DNA from: Algoriphagus sp.
GTDB taxonomy: Bacteria; Bacteroidota; Bacteroidia; Cytophagales; Cyclobacteriaceae
Direction: 5' to 3'
NCBI RefSeq assembly: GCF_013373065.1
Contig: NZ_JABXIN010000001.1
Coordinates: forward strand, 124,001-188,000
Length of the DNA stretch: 64,000 nucleotides
Of this stretch, positions 11,220 through 19,300 are shown piece by piece. The notes below the pieces were generated by a model. The model saw only the letters and a list, made by a program, of their open reading frames with translations, searched no databases and was not told the origin of the DNA. Within the stretch, counting starts at the first letter, position 1, and each line of letters begins with the position of its first letter. A program made the position numbers and the translations under genes.

Positions 11220-11828
11220 TTGAACTGGAACTCCCTCCATCGGTATCAAATTTTGAAGACCCTCTGTTTGGCAGCGGGGTTTTCTTTTTATTTATTTCTG
11301 ATTCCAACAGCTTCGAATGCACAACAGGACACTGTTCGAGTAGAGGTAAAAAAGCAAAAAAAGGAGAAACCCGATTATTCCTCTCTTCCAAAAAACCCTA
11401 GAAAGGCATCACTCCTTTCTGCAGTGCTACCTGGAGCTGGACAAGTTTACAATGGAAAAGCATGGAAAGTGCCTATTCTCTATGCAGGTTTCATGACGGA
11501 TATTTACTTTATTAGTTTCAACAACCGTCGTTACCAAGTCTTTCGGGAAGCGCTTTTTGCATTTGATGATGGGGACCCTACGATTTTCCCAACCTTGAAC
11601 AGGGATGCCTTGGTACGTAACGTAGATTATTGGAGACGCAACCGGGACTTAACCATTTTATTGTTAGGTGTCATTTATGCATTGAATATTATCGATGCCA
11701 ATGTGGATGCACATCTTTCGGGATTTGATATTACTGACGAATTAAGCTTATCAATCGAACCTTCCCTTGAGAGTTTTACCGCTCAAAATCAAGGAATGGG
11801 AATTAGCTTTAAATTGAATTTCAAATAA
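11220..11828 (+). CDS. DUF5683 domain protein, exported or membrane
   Basis: A 202-residue Bacteroidota protein with a TTG start at 11220, 2 nt after the parB stop; no ATG fits. An N-terminal hydrophobic segment ending ASNAQ (about residues 15-35) looks like a signal peptide. The DUF5683 core begins with LPKNPRKASLLSAVLPGAGQVYNGKAWKVPI (Gly-Gln-Tyr-Asn region about residues 72-80), followed by two hydrophobic stretches. The function of the family is unknown. Its place between parB and dapB recurs in Bacteroidota as I recall, and suggests an envelope or cell-cycle role. Confidence 0.85.
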   Translation: MNWNSLHRYQILKTLCLAAGFSFYLFLIPTASNAQQDTVRVEVKKQKKEKPDYSSLPKNPRKASLLSAVLPGAGQVYNGKAWKVPILYAGFMTDIYFISFNNRRYQVFREALFAFDDGDPTIFPTLNRDALVRNVDYWRRNRDLTILLLGVIYALNIIDANVDAHLSGFDITDELSLSIEPSLESFTAQNQGMGISFKLNFK

Positions 11829-12551
11829 ATGAACATCATTCTATTGGGATATGGCAAAATGGGAAAGATTATCGGTGAAATTGCCGAATCCCGAGGCCAT
11901 CAGATTATTTTGAAAATCGATGAGACAAATCGAGAATTGTTGGATACAGTAGATCCCTCTTCAATTGATGTAGCCATCGAATTTAGCCAACCTGAAGCGG
12001 CTGTTTCCAACCTCAGTTGGTGTCTAAATCACGGCATTCCAGTCGTCTCAGGAACTACAGGGTGGCTTGACCAAAAAGCAAGCATAGACCAATTGGCAGT
12101 TGAAAAACAAACAGGATTCTTCTATGCTTCCAACTTCAGCATTGGTGTAAATATTTTCTTCAAGGTGAATGAGTTTTTGGCAAAACTCATGAATGAAACC
12201 AGTGGCTACCATGTAAGCATTGAAGAAATCCATCATACCGCTAAAAAGGACGCTCCTTCAGGAACAGCCATAACCTTGGCTGAGGGAATCATAAAAAATC
12301 AGGATGAAAAAACAGACTGGCATTTGTCCGATAGCACGTCCGATAACGGACACAGCATCCCTATTACATCCAAACGGATCGATCCAGCGCCAGGAACACA
12401 TATAATTCGATATCAATCAGAAATAGACGATATTGAAATTTCGCATACTGCACATAGCCGGCAGGGCTTTGCACTTGGCGCAGTTTTGGTGGCGGAATGG
12501 CTGCCTGGAAAAAAAGGAGTTTTAACGATGAATGATTTTCTTTCATTCTGA
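11829..12551 (+). CDS. dapB: 4-hydroxy-tetrahydrodipicolinate reductase
   Basis: NAD(P)H-dependent reductase of the lysine and diaminopimelate pathway, feeding peptidoglycan. The 240-residue protein has a Rossmann motif GYGKMG at residues 7-12, the substrate and catalytic segment EIHHTAKKDAPSGTA (about 134-148) with the expected His pair and Lys, and the C-terminal HTAHSRQGFALGA. The ATG immediately follows the TAA of the preceding gene. Length matches the shorter Bacteroidota enzymes. Confidence 0.96.
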   Translation: MNIILLGYGKMGKIIGEIAESRGHQIILKIDETNRELLDTVDPSSIDVAIEFSQPEAAVSNLSWCLNHGIPVVSGTTGWLDQKASIDQLAVEKQTGFFYASNFSIGVNIFFKVNEFLAKLMNETSGYHVSIEEIHHTAKKDAPSGTAITLAEGIIKNQDEKTDWHLSDSTSDNGHSIPITSKRIDPAPGTHIIRYQSEIDDIEISHTAHSRQGFALGAVLVAEWLPGKKGVLTMNDFLSF

Positions 12552-12562
12552 ACGAAATAAAC

Positions 12563-13639
12563 ATGAGTACATCCAACAAAAAGAAAAAATCCGCTGCACG
12601 TGAATGGCTAGATGCCTTAGTTTTTGCAGTAGTAGCAGCAAGTTTAATTCGATGGCTTTTATTAGAGCCTTTTACCATTCCTACAGCTTCTATGGAAAAA
12701 TCCCTTTTGGTGGGTGATTTTCTATTTGTGAGCAAAATGCACTATGGTACCCGAATCCCGAAGACACCACTTCAGGTTCCCTTAACTCATCAAAAAATCT
12801 GGGGGACGGAACTTTCCTCCTATTCTGATGCTATCCAACTCCCCTATTATCGTCTACCTGGATTCACAGACGTGAAGCGAAACGATGTGGTTGTTTTTAA
12901 TTATCCTGTCGAATTTCAATTTCCAAATGACTTAAAAACGAATTACATCAAGCGTGCCGTTGGAATACCTGGGGATGTAATTGAAATTAAAAACGGGGAT
13001 CTTTTTGTAAATGGAGAACCCGGAATGAAGCCCGAAGAAATGCAATATTCTTATGATGTTCTCACGAGTAGGATGCTGAATGCTGATTTTTTCGCAGATT
13101 ATGGAATTAACCCAGCAAGTTTCATGGCATTTCCAGATGGTTCTGGATATATAGTTTATGCCACTGATCTTGTGATTAATCGGCTAAAAGAATCTCCTGT
13201 AATCACGGAAGTTCGAAAGCGGATCATGAGCCCAAGAGGTGAAAATGGGATTTTTCCTGATGGAATGAAACTAGAATGGAACCGTGACCAATTTGGTCCC
13301 CTTACGATTCCAGGTAAAGATTGGACGATTGAAATGACCGAGGACAATGTGATGCGATACGGCTCCACTATTCAAAATTATGAAGGTCATGAGCAGGTTG
13401 ATATTAGAGATGGGCAGCTGTTCATAAATGGACAAAAAATAGACACCTACACCTTCAACCAAGATTATTATTTCATGATGGGGGATAATCGCCACGATTC
13501 CTTGGATTCCCGTTATTGGGGCTTTGTCCCAGAGGATCACATCGTTGGAAAAGCTTGGTTCCTATGGCTTTCTTTGGATGAATTCGAATCTTTCTTCAGT
13601 AAAATTCGATGGAATAGAATTTTCAAAGGGATTAGTTAA
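12563..13639 (+). CDS. lepB: Signal peptidase I
   Basis: Cleaves signal peptides of exported proteins at the inner membrane. The 358-residue protein has an N-terminal anchor (about residues 15-33), the catalytic Ser43 in PTASMEKS, the general-base Lys130 in NYIKRAVGIPGD, and the C-terminal GDNRHDSLDSRYWGFV box. It is longer than the E. coli-type core because of a roughly 100-residue insert between the Lys box and the GDNR box, as in other Bacteroidota homologues. Last gene of the parA-lepB run; a terminator follows. Confidence 0.95.
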   Translation: MSTSNKKKKSAAREWLDALVFAVVAASLIRWLLLEPFTIPTASMEKSLLVGDFLFVSKMHYGTRIPKTPLQVPLTHQKIWGTELSSYSDAIQLPYYRLPGFTDVKRNDVVVFNYPVEFQFPNDLKTNYIKRAVGIPGDVIEIKNGDLFVNGEPGMKPEEMQYSYDVLTSRMLNADFFADYGINPASFMAFPDGSGYIVYATDLVINRLKESPVITEVRKRIMSPRGENGIFPDGMKLEWNRDQFGPLTIPGKDWTIEMTEDNVMRYGSTIQNYEGHEQVDIRDGQLFINGQKIDTYTFNQDYYFMMGDNRHDSLDSRYWGFVPEDHIVGKAWFLWLSLDEFESFFSKIRWNRIFKGIS

Positions 13640-13669
13640 CCCCTTCCTGTTGAGGAGTTATAAAAATTC

Positions 13670-13700
13670 AAAGCCCAGTAGTTGATAGCTGGGCTTTTTT
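13670..13700. terminator. Bidirectional terminator between lepB and ung
   Basis: AAAGCCCAG/CTGGGCTTT with a 10-nt loop and T6 on the plus strand, between convergent genes. Confidence 0.8.
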
Positions 13701-13714
13701 GATGAAGAATAAAA

Positions 13715-14377
13715 TTACCAATGTATAGGCGCGATTCCATTTTGCTCCAAATAGGCATTTGCTTGTGAAAAATGCCTGCATCCCAAAAATCCACGATGTG
13801 CGGATAAAGGACTCGGGTGTGGGGCTTTCAAAACCAGATGTTTATTTTGGTCAATCAAATCTGCTTTTTTTCCTGCGTAGGCACCCCATAATAAAAAAAC
13901 TACATGAGCTCTTTTTTCGCTGATGGTATGAATCACAGTATCTGTAAATTCCTCCCAACCGTGTTTTTGATGAGAACCCGCCTGTCCTGACCGAACAGTT
14001 AAGGTTGCATTCAATAGAAAAACCCCTTGTTTTGCCCATCGAGTCAAATCTCCATTAGGAGGCATGTCAATCCCAAGATCGGATTTGATTTCTTTGAAAA
14101 TATTCAAAAGACTCGGAGGAAAAGGCACTCCTGGCCTGACTGAAAAAGATAATCCATGAGCTTGACCCGGACCATGATAAGGATCCTGACCTAGGATAAC
14201 CACTTTCACTTGCTCTAACGGACATTGATCAAAGGCGTTAAAAATTAACTTTCCTGGGGGATAAACAGTGGTAGACTGGTATTCTGACTTCACGAAGCTT
14301 ACTAAATCGACAAAATACTTTTTCTCAAAAATATCTTTTAGAGCAGTATTCCAAGATTCTTCTATTCTTACTTTCAT
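13715..14377 (-). CDS. ung: Uracil-DNA glycosylase (family 1)
   Basis: Removes uracil from DNA at the start of base excision repair. The catalytic motif [18 protein letters not shown], with its Asp, and the DNA-clamping [17 protein letters not shown] are both complete. I chose the second ATG at 14377 (220 residues, MKVRIEESW). The upstream ATG at 14401 sits within a few bases of a TACCTTTC promoter-like box (14406-14413), so it would hardly be transcribed. Monocistronic and convergent with lepB. Confidence 0.95.
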   Translation of the reverse strand: MKVRIEESWNTALKDIFEKKYFVDLVSFVKSEYQSTTVYPPGKLIFNAFDQCPLEQVKVVILGQDPYHGPGQAHGLSFSVRPGVPFPPSLLNIFKEIKSDLGIDMPPNGDLTRWAKQGVFLLNATLTVRSGQAGSHQKHGWEEFTDTVIHTISEKRAHVVFLLWGAYAGKKADLIDQNKHLVLKAPHPSPLSAHRGFLGCRHFSQANAYLEQNGIAPIHW

Positions 14378-14677
14378 TGATGGTATTTGATTTTGGAACA
14401 TTCCAGAAAGGTATCCGAGCTAATTCTAATTTAATGGTATCTAGTCAACTGAGCTTTTCAAGTTAAGGCGATTCATTCATCAAACTATTTTCCACATCTT
14501 ATGGCTTAAAGCTTGTGAGTAACTTGCTCAAAACCAAGGAAACAGGGATCGATGGCATGCATCTCTTTATCTTTTCCTTAACTTAAAGAGTATTACAGCA
14601 AAGTTTAATACATCGGTAAATGAATTGATTTTCAAATAGTTCCTAGTATATTTGTTGACTTTTAACGATAATTTTAA
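14378..14677. other. Intergenic region between ung and apaG
   Basis: About 300 nt between divergent genes. It holds the near-consensus ung -7 box (minus strand, 14406-14413) on the left and the apaG promoter on the right. No coding frame convinces; a minus-strand frame that crosses into apaG is an antisense shadow. Confidence 0.5.
14625..14654 (+). promoter_or_regulatory. apaG promoter (TTG-N19-TATATTTG)
   Basis: TTG at 14625-14627 and TATATTTG at 14647-14654 are separated by 19 nt, an exact match to the Bacteroidota primary-sigma consensus. The start of transcription is expected near 14660, about 18 nt before the apaG ATG. Confidence 0.7.
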
Positions 14678-15064
14678 ATGGTAACAGCTATCACGGAAGG
14701 CATTGAAGTCAGTGTGGAAGTCACGTATCAAGCCGAATTTTCCAGCCCTCTTCAGCACCATTATGTTTTCACCTACAAGGTAACGATTCATAATAAAAGT
14801 GATCAAACTGTCCAATTGTTGCGCCGAAGATGGGAAATTTCTGATGCTGCCGAAAACCGAAAAATTGTGGAGGGAGACGGTGTAGTAGGTCAACAGCCCA
14901 CTCTTGAACCTGGACAAAAGCACAGCTATGTTTCTGGCTGCAATCTTCGTTCAGGCCTTGGTAAAATGAAAGGTGCCTACACCATGCAAAAAATCTACAA
15001 CGAAAAAGAGTTTGAGGTAATGGTTCCTGAATTTCAAATGATTGCCAATATTTTTCATAATTAA
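14678..15064 (+). CDS. apaG: ApaG domain protein
   Basis: A 128-residue ApaG-family protein with an immunoglobulin-like beta-sandwich fold (DUF525). Family marks visible are YTVTIHN-type strand YKVTIHNKS (about residues 34-42), LLRRRWEI, and the glycine-rich GDGVVGQQPTLEPGQKHSYVSGC. The name comes from enterobacterial cobalt resistance and efflux phenotypes; the biochemical role is unsettled. It is followed after 6 nt by a methyltransferase gene in the same reading frame, probably one transcript. Confidence 0.92.
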   Translation: MVTAITEGIEVSVEVTYQAEFSSPLQHHYVFTYKVTIHNKSDQTVQLLRRRWEISDAAENRKIVEGDGVVGQQPTLEPGQKHSYVSGCNLRSGLGKMKGAYTMQKIYNEKEFEVMVPEFQMIANIFHN

Positions 15065-15070
15065 GCCGAT

Positions 15071-15847
15071 TTGGCCGATCTATTTCCTTTTCTTGGGTAT
15101 TGCTATCATTGGTTAAAAAAGGAAGATCATTATTCCTTACAAAGCCCTTACCTATACGCTCTTTACAAAGAACTTCAGGATTTTAAAAAATCCAGAAAAG
15201 ATAAAGATCTGGAAATTGAAGTATTCCGGAAGAAACTTCTTCAAAACCATTTCCAAATCCCCGTCGTAGATTTTGGAGCAGGATCAAAGAAGGTGCCTCA
15301 AAAACAGCGGAAAATTTCTGCGATCACCAAGTATTCCACTTCTGGTAGAAAGTTCGCTCAGCTGTATCAATTCTTCGCAAGTAAAACGCCTGCAAAAAAT
15401 ATTTTAGAACTAGGGACCTGCATGGGAATTTCCACCCGGTATCTTAGTAAAGTTACCAAGGGAAAGCTTACCACATTTGAAGGCTCCCCTAGTATCCAAG
15501 AAGTGGCGATGACTGATTTTGAATCAAGCAATACCACTTTTATTCTGGGCAAAATCCAAGAGAAACTCCCCATTTTTCTTCGTGAGAATTCTCCCATTGA
15601 TTTCGCTTTGATAGATGCCACACATACCTATCAGGATACACTCAATTATTTTGAAATGATTCTTCCCCATATTCATTCAAAAAGTATTCTGGTAGTCGCA
15701 GACATTTATTGGTCCAAAGGAATGCATAAAGCTTGGAAAGAAATTATTGCAAGACCTGAAGTACAATTAAGTTTAGATTTTTATGAATGCGGGGTCTTGA
15801 TTTTTGATTTCCAGGGAAAAAAAAGCCATTACATTCTCCCTTATTGA
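15071..15847 (+). CDS. Class I SAM-dependent methyltransferase
   Basis: A 258-residue cytosolic protein with a TTG start 6 nt after the apaG stop; no ATG lies nearby. The SAM-binding motif I is ILELGTCMGISTRYL (about residues 114-128), followed by motif II TTFEGSP, and FALIDATHTYQDTLNYF resembles the O-methyltransferase (Methyltransf_24) acidic loop. The approximately 100-residue N-terminal part is basic and not assignable. Substrate unknown. Its 3' end overlaps the convergent methyltransferase gene by 7 nt. Confidence 0.8.
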   Translation: MADLFPFLGYCYHWLKKEDHYSLQSPYLYALYKELQDFKKSRKDKDLEIEVFRKKLLQNHFQIPVVDFGAGSKKVPQKQRKISAITKYSTSGRKFAQLYQFFASKTPAKNILELGTCMGISTRYLSKVTKGKLTTFEGSPSIQEVAMTDFESSNTTFILGKIQEKLPIFLRENSPIDFALIDATHTYQDTLNYFEMILPHIHSKSILVVADIYWSKGMHKAWKEIIARPEVQLSLDFYECGVLIFDFQGKKSHYILPY

Positions 15848-16425
15848 TTCTGTAATTCAAAAAACAACTCATTCCCTGCTCGAGGGGGAATTGAATTGTA
15901 ACAATGCTCGAGTTTTTGAATGCTGAAAAACTTTAAAAAAAGGGTTCGGTATACTTCCTCATTCCCACCAAATGGAGGTCCAGATTTTAGAAATTCAGTT
16001 GAAAATAACACTCCGGCCAAGAACCCTCCTGGCTTCAATAGTTCCTTCATTTTTTGACAATAAGCTTCTCGTTCATCTGGATGCAAAGCACAAAAAAACG
16101 TCTGCTCCAAAATCAAATCATAGGAACCTAAATGCTCAAAGAAATTCTCATGATGGATGTGATCCTTCGGGAAATCCGGATAGGATTTGCTAAAATTTGT
16201 TAAGGGTATTTCGGAAAAATCAAGCAGATGAACATTAAAAAAGCCTTTTTTGAATGCATATGCAGCTTCATGTCCATTCCCACCTCCAGGAATAAGTATC
16301 TGGATTTCCCGGTCTTCAATTTGGTCTAAATATTGTACTAGCGGTGTCGAAGGATAGCCAATATCCCAGCCTGTAGCCCCCAGGTTGTAGCGCTGGGTCC
16401 AATAGCTTTCATCAAAATAAGTCAT
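15841..16425 (-). CDS. TPMT-like SAM-dependent methyltransferase
   Basis: A 194-residue protein resembling the thiopurine S-methyltransferase family, which in bacteria often methylates thiols, selenium or tellurium compounds. Diagnostic features: the N-terminal YWTQRYNLGATGWDIGYPS (about residues 8-26), the SAM site ILIPGGGNGHEAAY in place of the usual D/E-x-GxGxG, and the DLILEQTFFCALHPDER acidic loop. Divergent from the next gene with only 17 nt between start codons. True substrate cannot be told. Confidence 0.85.
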   Translation of the reverse strand: MTYFDESYWTQRYNLGATGWDIGYPSTPLVQYLDQIEDREIQILIPGGGNGHEAAYAFKKGFFNVHLLDFSEIPLTNFSKSYPDFPKDHIHHENFFEHLGSYDLILEQTFFCALHPDEREAYCQKMKELLKPGGFLAGVLFSTEFLKSGPPFGGNEEVYRTLFLKFFSIQKLEHCYNSIPPRAGNELFFELQNQ

Positions 16426-16442
16426 AAAGCCCTATACCAAAC

Positions 16443-17372
16443 ATGAACACGAATTTTCAAAAAGATTCTGAACCTAAAAAGGATCAAGGAAAGAACATCA
16501 TTATTATTGTTCTAGTCCTTCTTGTTATTATCAGCGGAATCAAGTTGTACACGGACTATGTAGACCGCACCAAGAAGACTGAGGAGATTCTACTTCTCTC
16601 TACAGAAAATAATCAACTTAACCAGCGACTGGATTCCGTAACCTATCAACTAAACTTACGAATTCAGGAAATCGAAAAACTTGGAGGAGATATCGCTGCT
16701 TTGGAGCAAGTTCGGGATCAATTGATTGCAGAGCGAAACTCGAATCGTCAACGAACCGCAAATGAAATTGCTGAGTTGAACAAGCGAATTCAGTCCTACA
16801 ATTCCATGCTCCAGGAGAAAGATCAGGAGATTTTGGAATTGCGCGCCATGAACCAGCAGCTATATGCTGAAAATCAAGACCTCAAAACCACTCAAGCTGA
16901 AATAGAGGAGGAAGTAGCCAAATTGAATCTTCAAAAAGAAGATCTGCAAGCAAAAGTCAATGTGGCCTCCATGCTTAAAGCAGAAAACATCAGCGTCTCT
17001 GCGATTAACCGACGTGGAAAAGAACGAGTGGAAACAACCAAGGATTTTCGAAACCGACAAATTGAACGCATCAAAATCAGCTTCAATTTTGCAGATAACA
17101 AAGTAGCACCTCCAGGCCCAAGAAATGTCTATGTACAAATCTTGGCACCGAATGAACAACCTATTTTCGACGTGGCCAAAGGATCAGGAACCTTTACCAT
17201 GGACGGCGTGGAGCAGTTTTATACTGTTAAACAGGACTTCTTATTCAACAACTCAGGCGAGTCTCTTACCTTTTATTATGAAAAAGGATCTGACTATACC
17301 TCAGGAGATCATACGGTCAGAATATTTGTAGACAATTACGAAATTGGATCCACCACCTTCTCGGTGAGATAA
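16443..17372 (+). CDS. Membrane-anchored coiled-coil protein
   Basis: A 309-residue protein. After a short polar N-terminus there is one membrane helix (about residues 19-36), then an unbroken heptad-rich coiled coil (about 45-180, rich in Glu, Leu and Gln), then a beta-rich C-terminal domain (about 185-309) with RNVYVQILAPNEQPIF and FFVDNYEIGSTTF-type strands. The layout suggests a periplasmic stalk with a terminal binding domain. Family not recognised by name. Bounded by a strong terminator; promoter must lie inside the divergent methyltransferase gene. Confidence 0.8.
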   Translation: MNTNFQKDSEPKKDQGKNIIIIVLVLLVIISGIKLYTDYVDRTKKTEEILLLSTENNQLNQRLDSVTYQLNLRIQEIEKLGGDIAALEQVRDQLIAERNSNRQRTANEIAELNKRIQSYNSMLQEKDQEILELRAMNQQLYAENQDLKTTQAEIEEEVAKLNLQKEDLQAKVNVASMLKAENISVSAINRRGKERVETTKDFRNRQIERIKISFNFADNKVAPPGPRNVYVQILAPNEQPIFDVAKGSGTFTMDGVEQFYTVKQDFLFNNSGESLTFYYEKGSDYTSGDHTVRIFVDNYEIGSTTFSVR

Positions 17373-17391
17373 AGACTTTTGATAAACTCAG

Positions 17392-17419
17392 AAACCTCTC
17401 TAAATCAGAGAGGTTTTTT
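17392..17419 (+). terminator. Rho-independent terminator
   Basis: AACCTCTCT/AGAGAGGTT stem, small AT loop, T7 tail, 20 nt after the coiled-coil gene. Confidence 0.85.
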
Positions 17420-17452
17420 TATGTCAATTCCCAAAAGAGAGAAGAAACAAGG

Positions 17453-17485
17453 TTTGGAAAAAAGCAGATATTCCACTACTTTTGC
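17453..17485 (+). promoter_or_regulatory. Promoter of the rpsF-rpsR-rplI operon
   Basis: TTTG at 17453-17456 and TACTTTTG at 17478-17485 with a 21-nt gap fit the Bacteroidota consensus. The predicted start near 17491 gives a leader of about 30 nt. Confidence 0.65.
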
Positions 17486-17521
17486 GGTCTGTTTAATTAA
17501 AATCCATAAACACATTAAAAA

Positions 17522-17893
17522 ATGTTCCAAAGAAACTACGAGACGGTATTCATTTTAACTCCCGTTTTGTCTGATGTTCAGATGAAGGATACTGTCGACA
17601 AGTTCGTGAACTTGTTAAAAGAAGAGGGGGCAGAAATTATCAATGTGGAAAATTGGGGACTTAAGAAGATGGCTTATACCATCCAAAAGAAGACCACCGG
17701 TTTCTATGTATTGGTTGAGTTCAAAGCGGATCCAGCTGCTATCAAGAAGTTGGAAGTAGAATTCCGTCGCGATGAAAAAGTAATGCGATTCTTGACTACT
17801 GTATTGGACAAGCACGCAATTGCTTACGCGGAAAGAAGAAGAAAAGGAGAGTTCAACAAAAAAACTGAAGCTAAGGAGGAAGCTGCCCAATGA
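17522..17893 (+). CDS. rpsF: 30S ribosomal protein S6 (bS6)
   Basis: A 123-residue small-subunit protein that pairs with bS18 on the 30S platform. Typical features are [10 protein letters not shown] at the start, [23 protein letters not shown] in the middle and VLRFLTT-type [11 protein letters not shown] later. The C-terminal extension is Lys/Glu-rich, as in other Bacteroidota. Its last codons (Lys-Glu-Glu) form the Shine-Dalgarno sequence for rpsR, whose ATG overlaps the rpsF stop. Confidence 0.98.
   Translation: MFQRNYETVFILTPVLSDVQMKDTVDKFVNLLKEEGAEIINVENWGLKKMAYTIQKKTTGFYVLVEFKADPAAIKKLEVEFRRDEKVMRFLTTVLDKHAIAYAERRRKGEFNKKTEAKEEAAQ
17873..17880 (+). promoter_or_regulatory. Strong Shine-Dalgarno sequence of rpsR
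   Basis: AAGGAGGA lies inside the 3' end of rpsF, with 9 nt to the rpsR ATG at 17890. Other starts examined in this window lack such a site, as expected for Bacteroidota, whose anti-SD is shielded on the 30S platform by bS21, bS18 and bS6. Strong SDs before the bS21 and/or bS18 genes are a described regulatory exception in this phylum. Confidence 0.8.
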
Positions 17894-18141
17894 CACTATT
17901 CAATGAACCAATCAACAGAGGCGAAGTAAAAAAGAAATATTGCCGATTCAAGAAGCATGGCATCAAGTACATCGACTACAAGGATCCTAACTTCTTGTTG
18001 AAATTTGTAAATGAGCAGGGAAAAATTCTTCCTAGAAGATTGACCGGAAACTCTGCCAAGTACCAGCGTAAAGTCGCTCAAGCTGTAAAAAAAGCAAGAC
18101 ATTTGGCTTTGTTACCATTTGTAACTGACGGTTTGAAGTAA
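17890..18141 (+). CDS. rpsR: 30S ribosomal protein S18 (bS18)
   Basis: An 83-residue basic protein that binds bS6 and 16S rRNA on the platform and, in Bacteroidota, helps form the pocket that hides the anti-Shine-Dalgarno sequence. Family marks: [27 protein letters not shown] and the basic [21 protein letters not shown]. The start overlaps the rpsF stop by 4 nt (ATGA) and is preceded by an unusually perfect SD, so translation may respond to free anti-SD, that is, to bS18 or bS21 supply. Confidence 0.98.
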   Translation: MTLFNEPINRGEVKKKYCRFKKHGIKYIDYKDPNFLLKFVNEQGKILPRRLTGNSAKYQRKVAQAVKKARHLALLPFVTDGLK

Positions 18142-18177
18142 TTCACTCTATCCTATCATCAAAAAAGCTATTCAGAA

Positions 18178-18621
18178 ATGGAAATTATACTAAAAACAGA
18201 CATTAAAGGTCTTGGCTATAAAAATGATTTGGTAGATGTGAAGCCAGGTTATGGTCGCAACTACCTTATCCCACAAGGTTACGCTGTTTTGGCTACTACT
18301 TCTAACAAGAAGATCCTAGCAGAAAACATTAAGCAAGCTGCTCACAAAGCAGAAAAATTGAAAGCTGACGCTGAAGAATTGGCTGCTAAGCTTGCCAACG
18401 TAACATTGGAAATCAAAGCAAAAATCGGTGAAACCGGTAAAATTTTCGGAAAAGTAACTACACTTCAGATCTCTGATGCACTTGCTGCACAGGGATTCGA
18501 TATTGACCGAAAGAAAATCGCCATCAACACACCTGTAGATGGTGCCGGTGAATTCTCTGCAGAAGTTGACCTTCATAGAGAAGTAAAAACTGACGTGAAA
18601 TTTGTAGTAGTAGCTGAATAA
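18178..18621 (+). CDS. rplI: 50S ribosomal protein L9 (bL9)
   Basis: A 147-residue large-subunit protein with an N-terminal rRNA-binding domain (MEIILKTDIKGLGYKNDLVDVKPGY-type start with GYGRNYLIPQGYA), a long connecting helix (about residues 42-75) and a C-terminal domain (GKIFGKVTTLQISDAL). The order rpsF-rpsR-rplI is the usual bacterial one. Last gene before a perfect palindromic terminator. Confidence 0.98.
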   Translation: MEIILKTDIKGLGYKNDLVDVKPGYGRNYLIPQGYAVLATTSNKKILAENIKQAAHKAEKLKADAEELAAKLANVTLEIKAKIGETGKIFGKVTTLQISDALAAQGFDIDRKKIAINTPVDGAGEFSAEVDLHREVKTDVKFVVVAE

Positions 18622-18641
18622 GCTACCTCAAATCTAAAATG

Positions 18642-18672
18642 AAAAAGGGCTGAAATTTCAGCCCTTTTTTTT
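18642..18672. terminator. Bidirectional terminator
   Basis: Perfect palindrome AAAAAGGGCTGAAA/TTTCAGCCCTTTTT followed by more T, between rplI and the convergent small gene, whose stop codon it touches. Confidence 0.88.
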
Positions 18673-18922
18673 AGTTCAATACCAAGATCTTTTCAAGATC
18701 TTCAACCAATTTCTTGGAAACAGCTCTACTGTTTTTCTCGCGTGCAGCTTTAAACAATTCCAAGGCCTTCTCGCTTTTCTCGATCAAACCCACTGGATTC
18801 TGATCATTCTTGTAGCTAAACCAGCACCAAGACAATTCAGCAGCCAAAGATTCTCCGACCTTCAGCTTCTCCAATTTGTTAACCGCATCGATAACGGTCT
18901 TTTCCATTTTTTCTACGCTCAT
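18671..18922 (-). CDS. Small acidic/basic helical protein of unknown function
   Basis: An 83-residue soluble protein, almost entirely helical by its heptad-like pattern (EKMEKTVIDAVNKLEKL, then SEKALELFKAAREK). A central segment has an aromatic cluster (ELSWCWFSYKNDQNP). I chose the ATG at 18922; the frame extends 12 codons upstream, but that part is AT-rich and atypical. Family not recognised. It is convergent with rplI and shares its terminator. Confidence 0.65.
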   Translation of the reverse strand: MSVEKMEKTVIDAVNKLEKLKVGESLAAELSWCWFSYKNDQNPVGLIEKSEKALELFKAAREKNSRAVSKKLVEDLEKILVLN

Positions 18923-19150
18923 AGCTAAATGTTTGTGTTTTCTTAAAATTCGAAACAAAACAAGTTAAATATTTCGAATTTATCAATATAACATACTGAT
19001 AATTAACAGTATGATAATTTTTCAATCGATTGCGGACTAAAATTAACGTGATTTTTTTCAATATTTTTTTCAAAAAAAATGCATCCAGCCACAAAAAATC
19101 CTTCTAAAAAGCCCTTTGAAGGAAAAAATCAAAAAACTTTTGACAGGTAC

Positions 19151-19181
19151 TTGGAAAAAAAAGAGCAGGATTCTACCTTTG
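19151..19181 (+). promoter_or_regulatory. tRNA-Gln promoter
   Basis: TTG at 19151-19153 and TACCTTTG at 19174-19181, 20 nt apart, an exact Bacteroidota promoter. The start is expected about 10 nt before the mature tRNA. Confidence 0.75.
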
Positions 19182-19197
19182 TGACACTTTAACGGAC

Positions 19198-19270
19198 TGA
19201 CCCATGGTGTAACTGGCAACACGTCTGATTTTGGTTCAGAAGAGTCTAGGTTCGAGCCCTAGTGGGTCAA
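19198..19270 (+). tRNA. tRNA-Gln (anticodon TTG)
   Basis: Folds as a complete cloverleaf: acceptor TGACCCA/TGGGTCA, D arm with AACTGGC loop, anticodon stem TCTGA/TCAGA around loop TTTTGGT (anticodon TTG), and T arm CTAGG-TTCGAGC-CCTAG. CCA is not encoded, so the CCA-adding enzyme found at 2.7-4.2 kb is needed. Confidence 0.95.
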
Positions 19271-19277
19271 CAAAAAA

Positions 19278-19300
19278 CCTCCCAAATTGGGAGGTTTTTT
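19278..19300. terminator. Terminator after tRNA-Gln
   Basis: CCTCCCA/TGGGAGG with a 3-nt loop and T6-7; it also abuts the stop codon of the convergent EcsC gene and has A-rich sequence on the other side. Confidence 0.85.

Noticed and set aside
14567..14923. 118-codon minus-strand frame across the apaG promoter and 5' part of apaG
   Set aside because: Overlaps a well-supported gene and its consensus promoter on the other strand; product shows no recognisable pattern.
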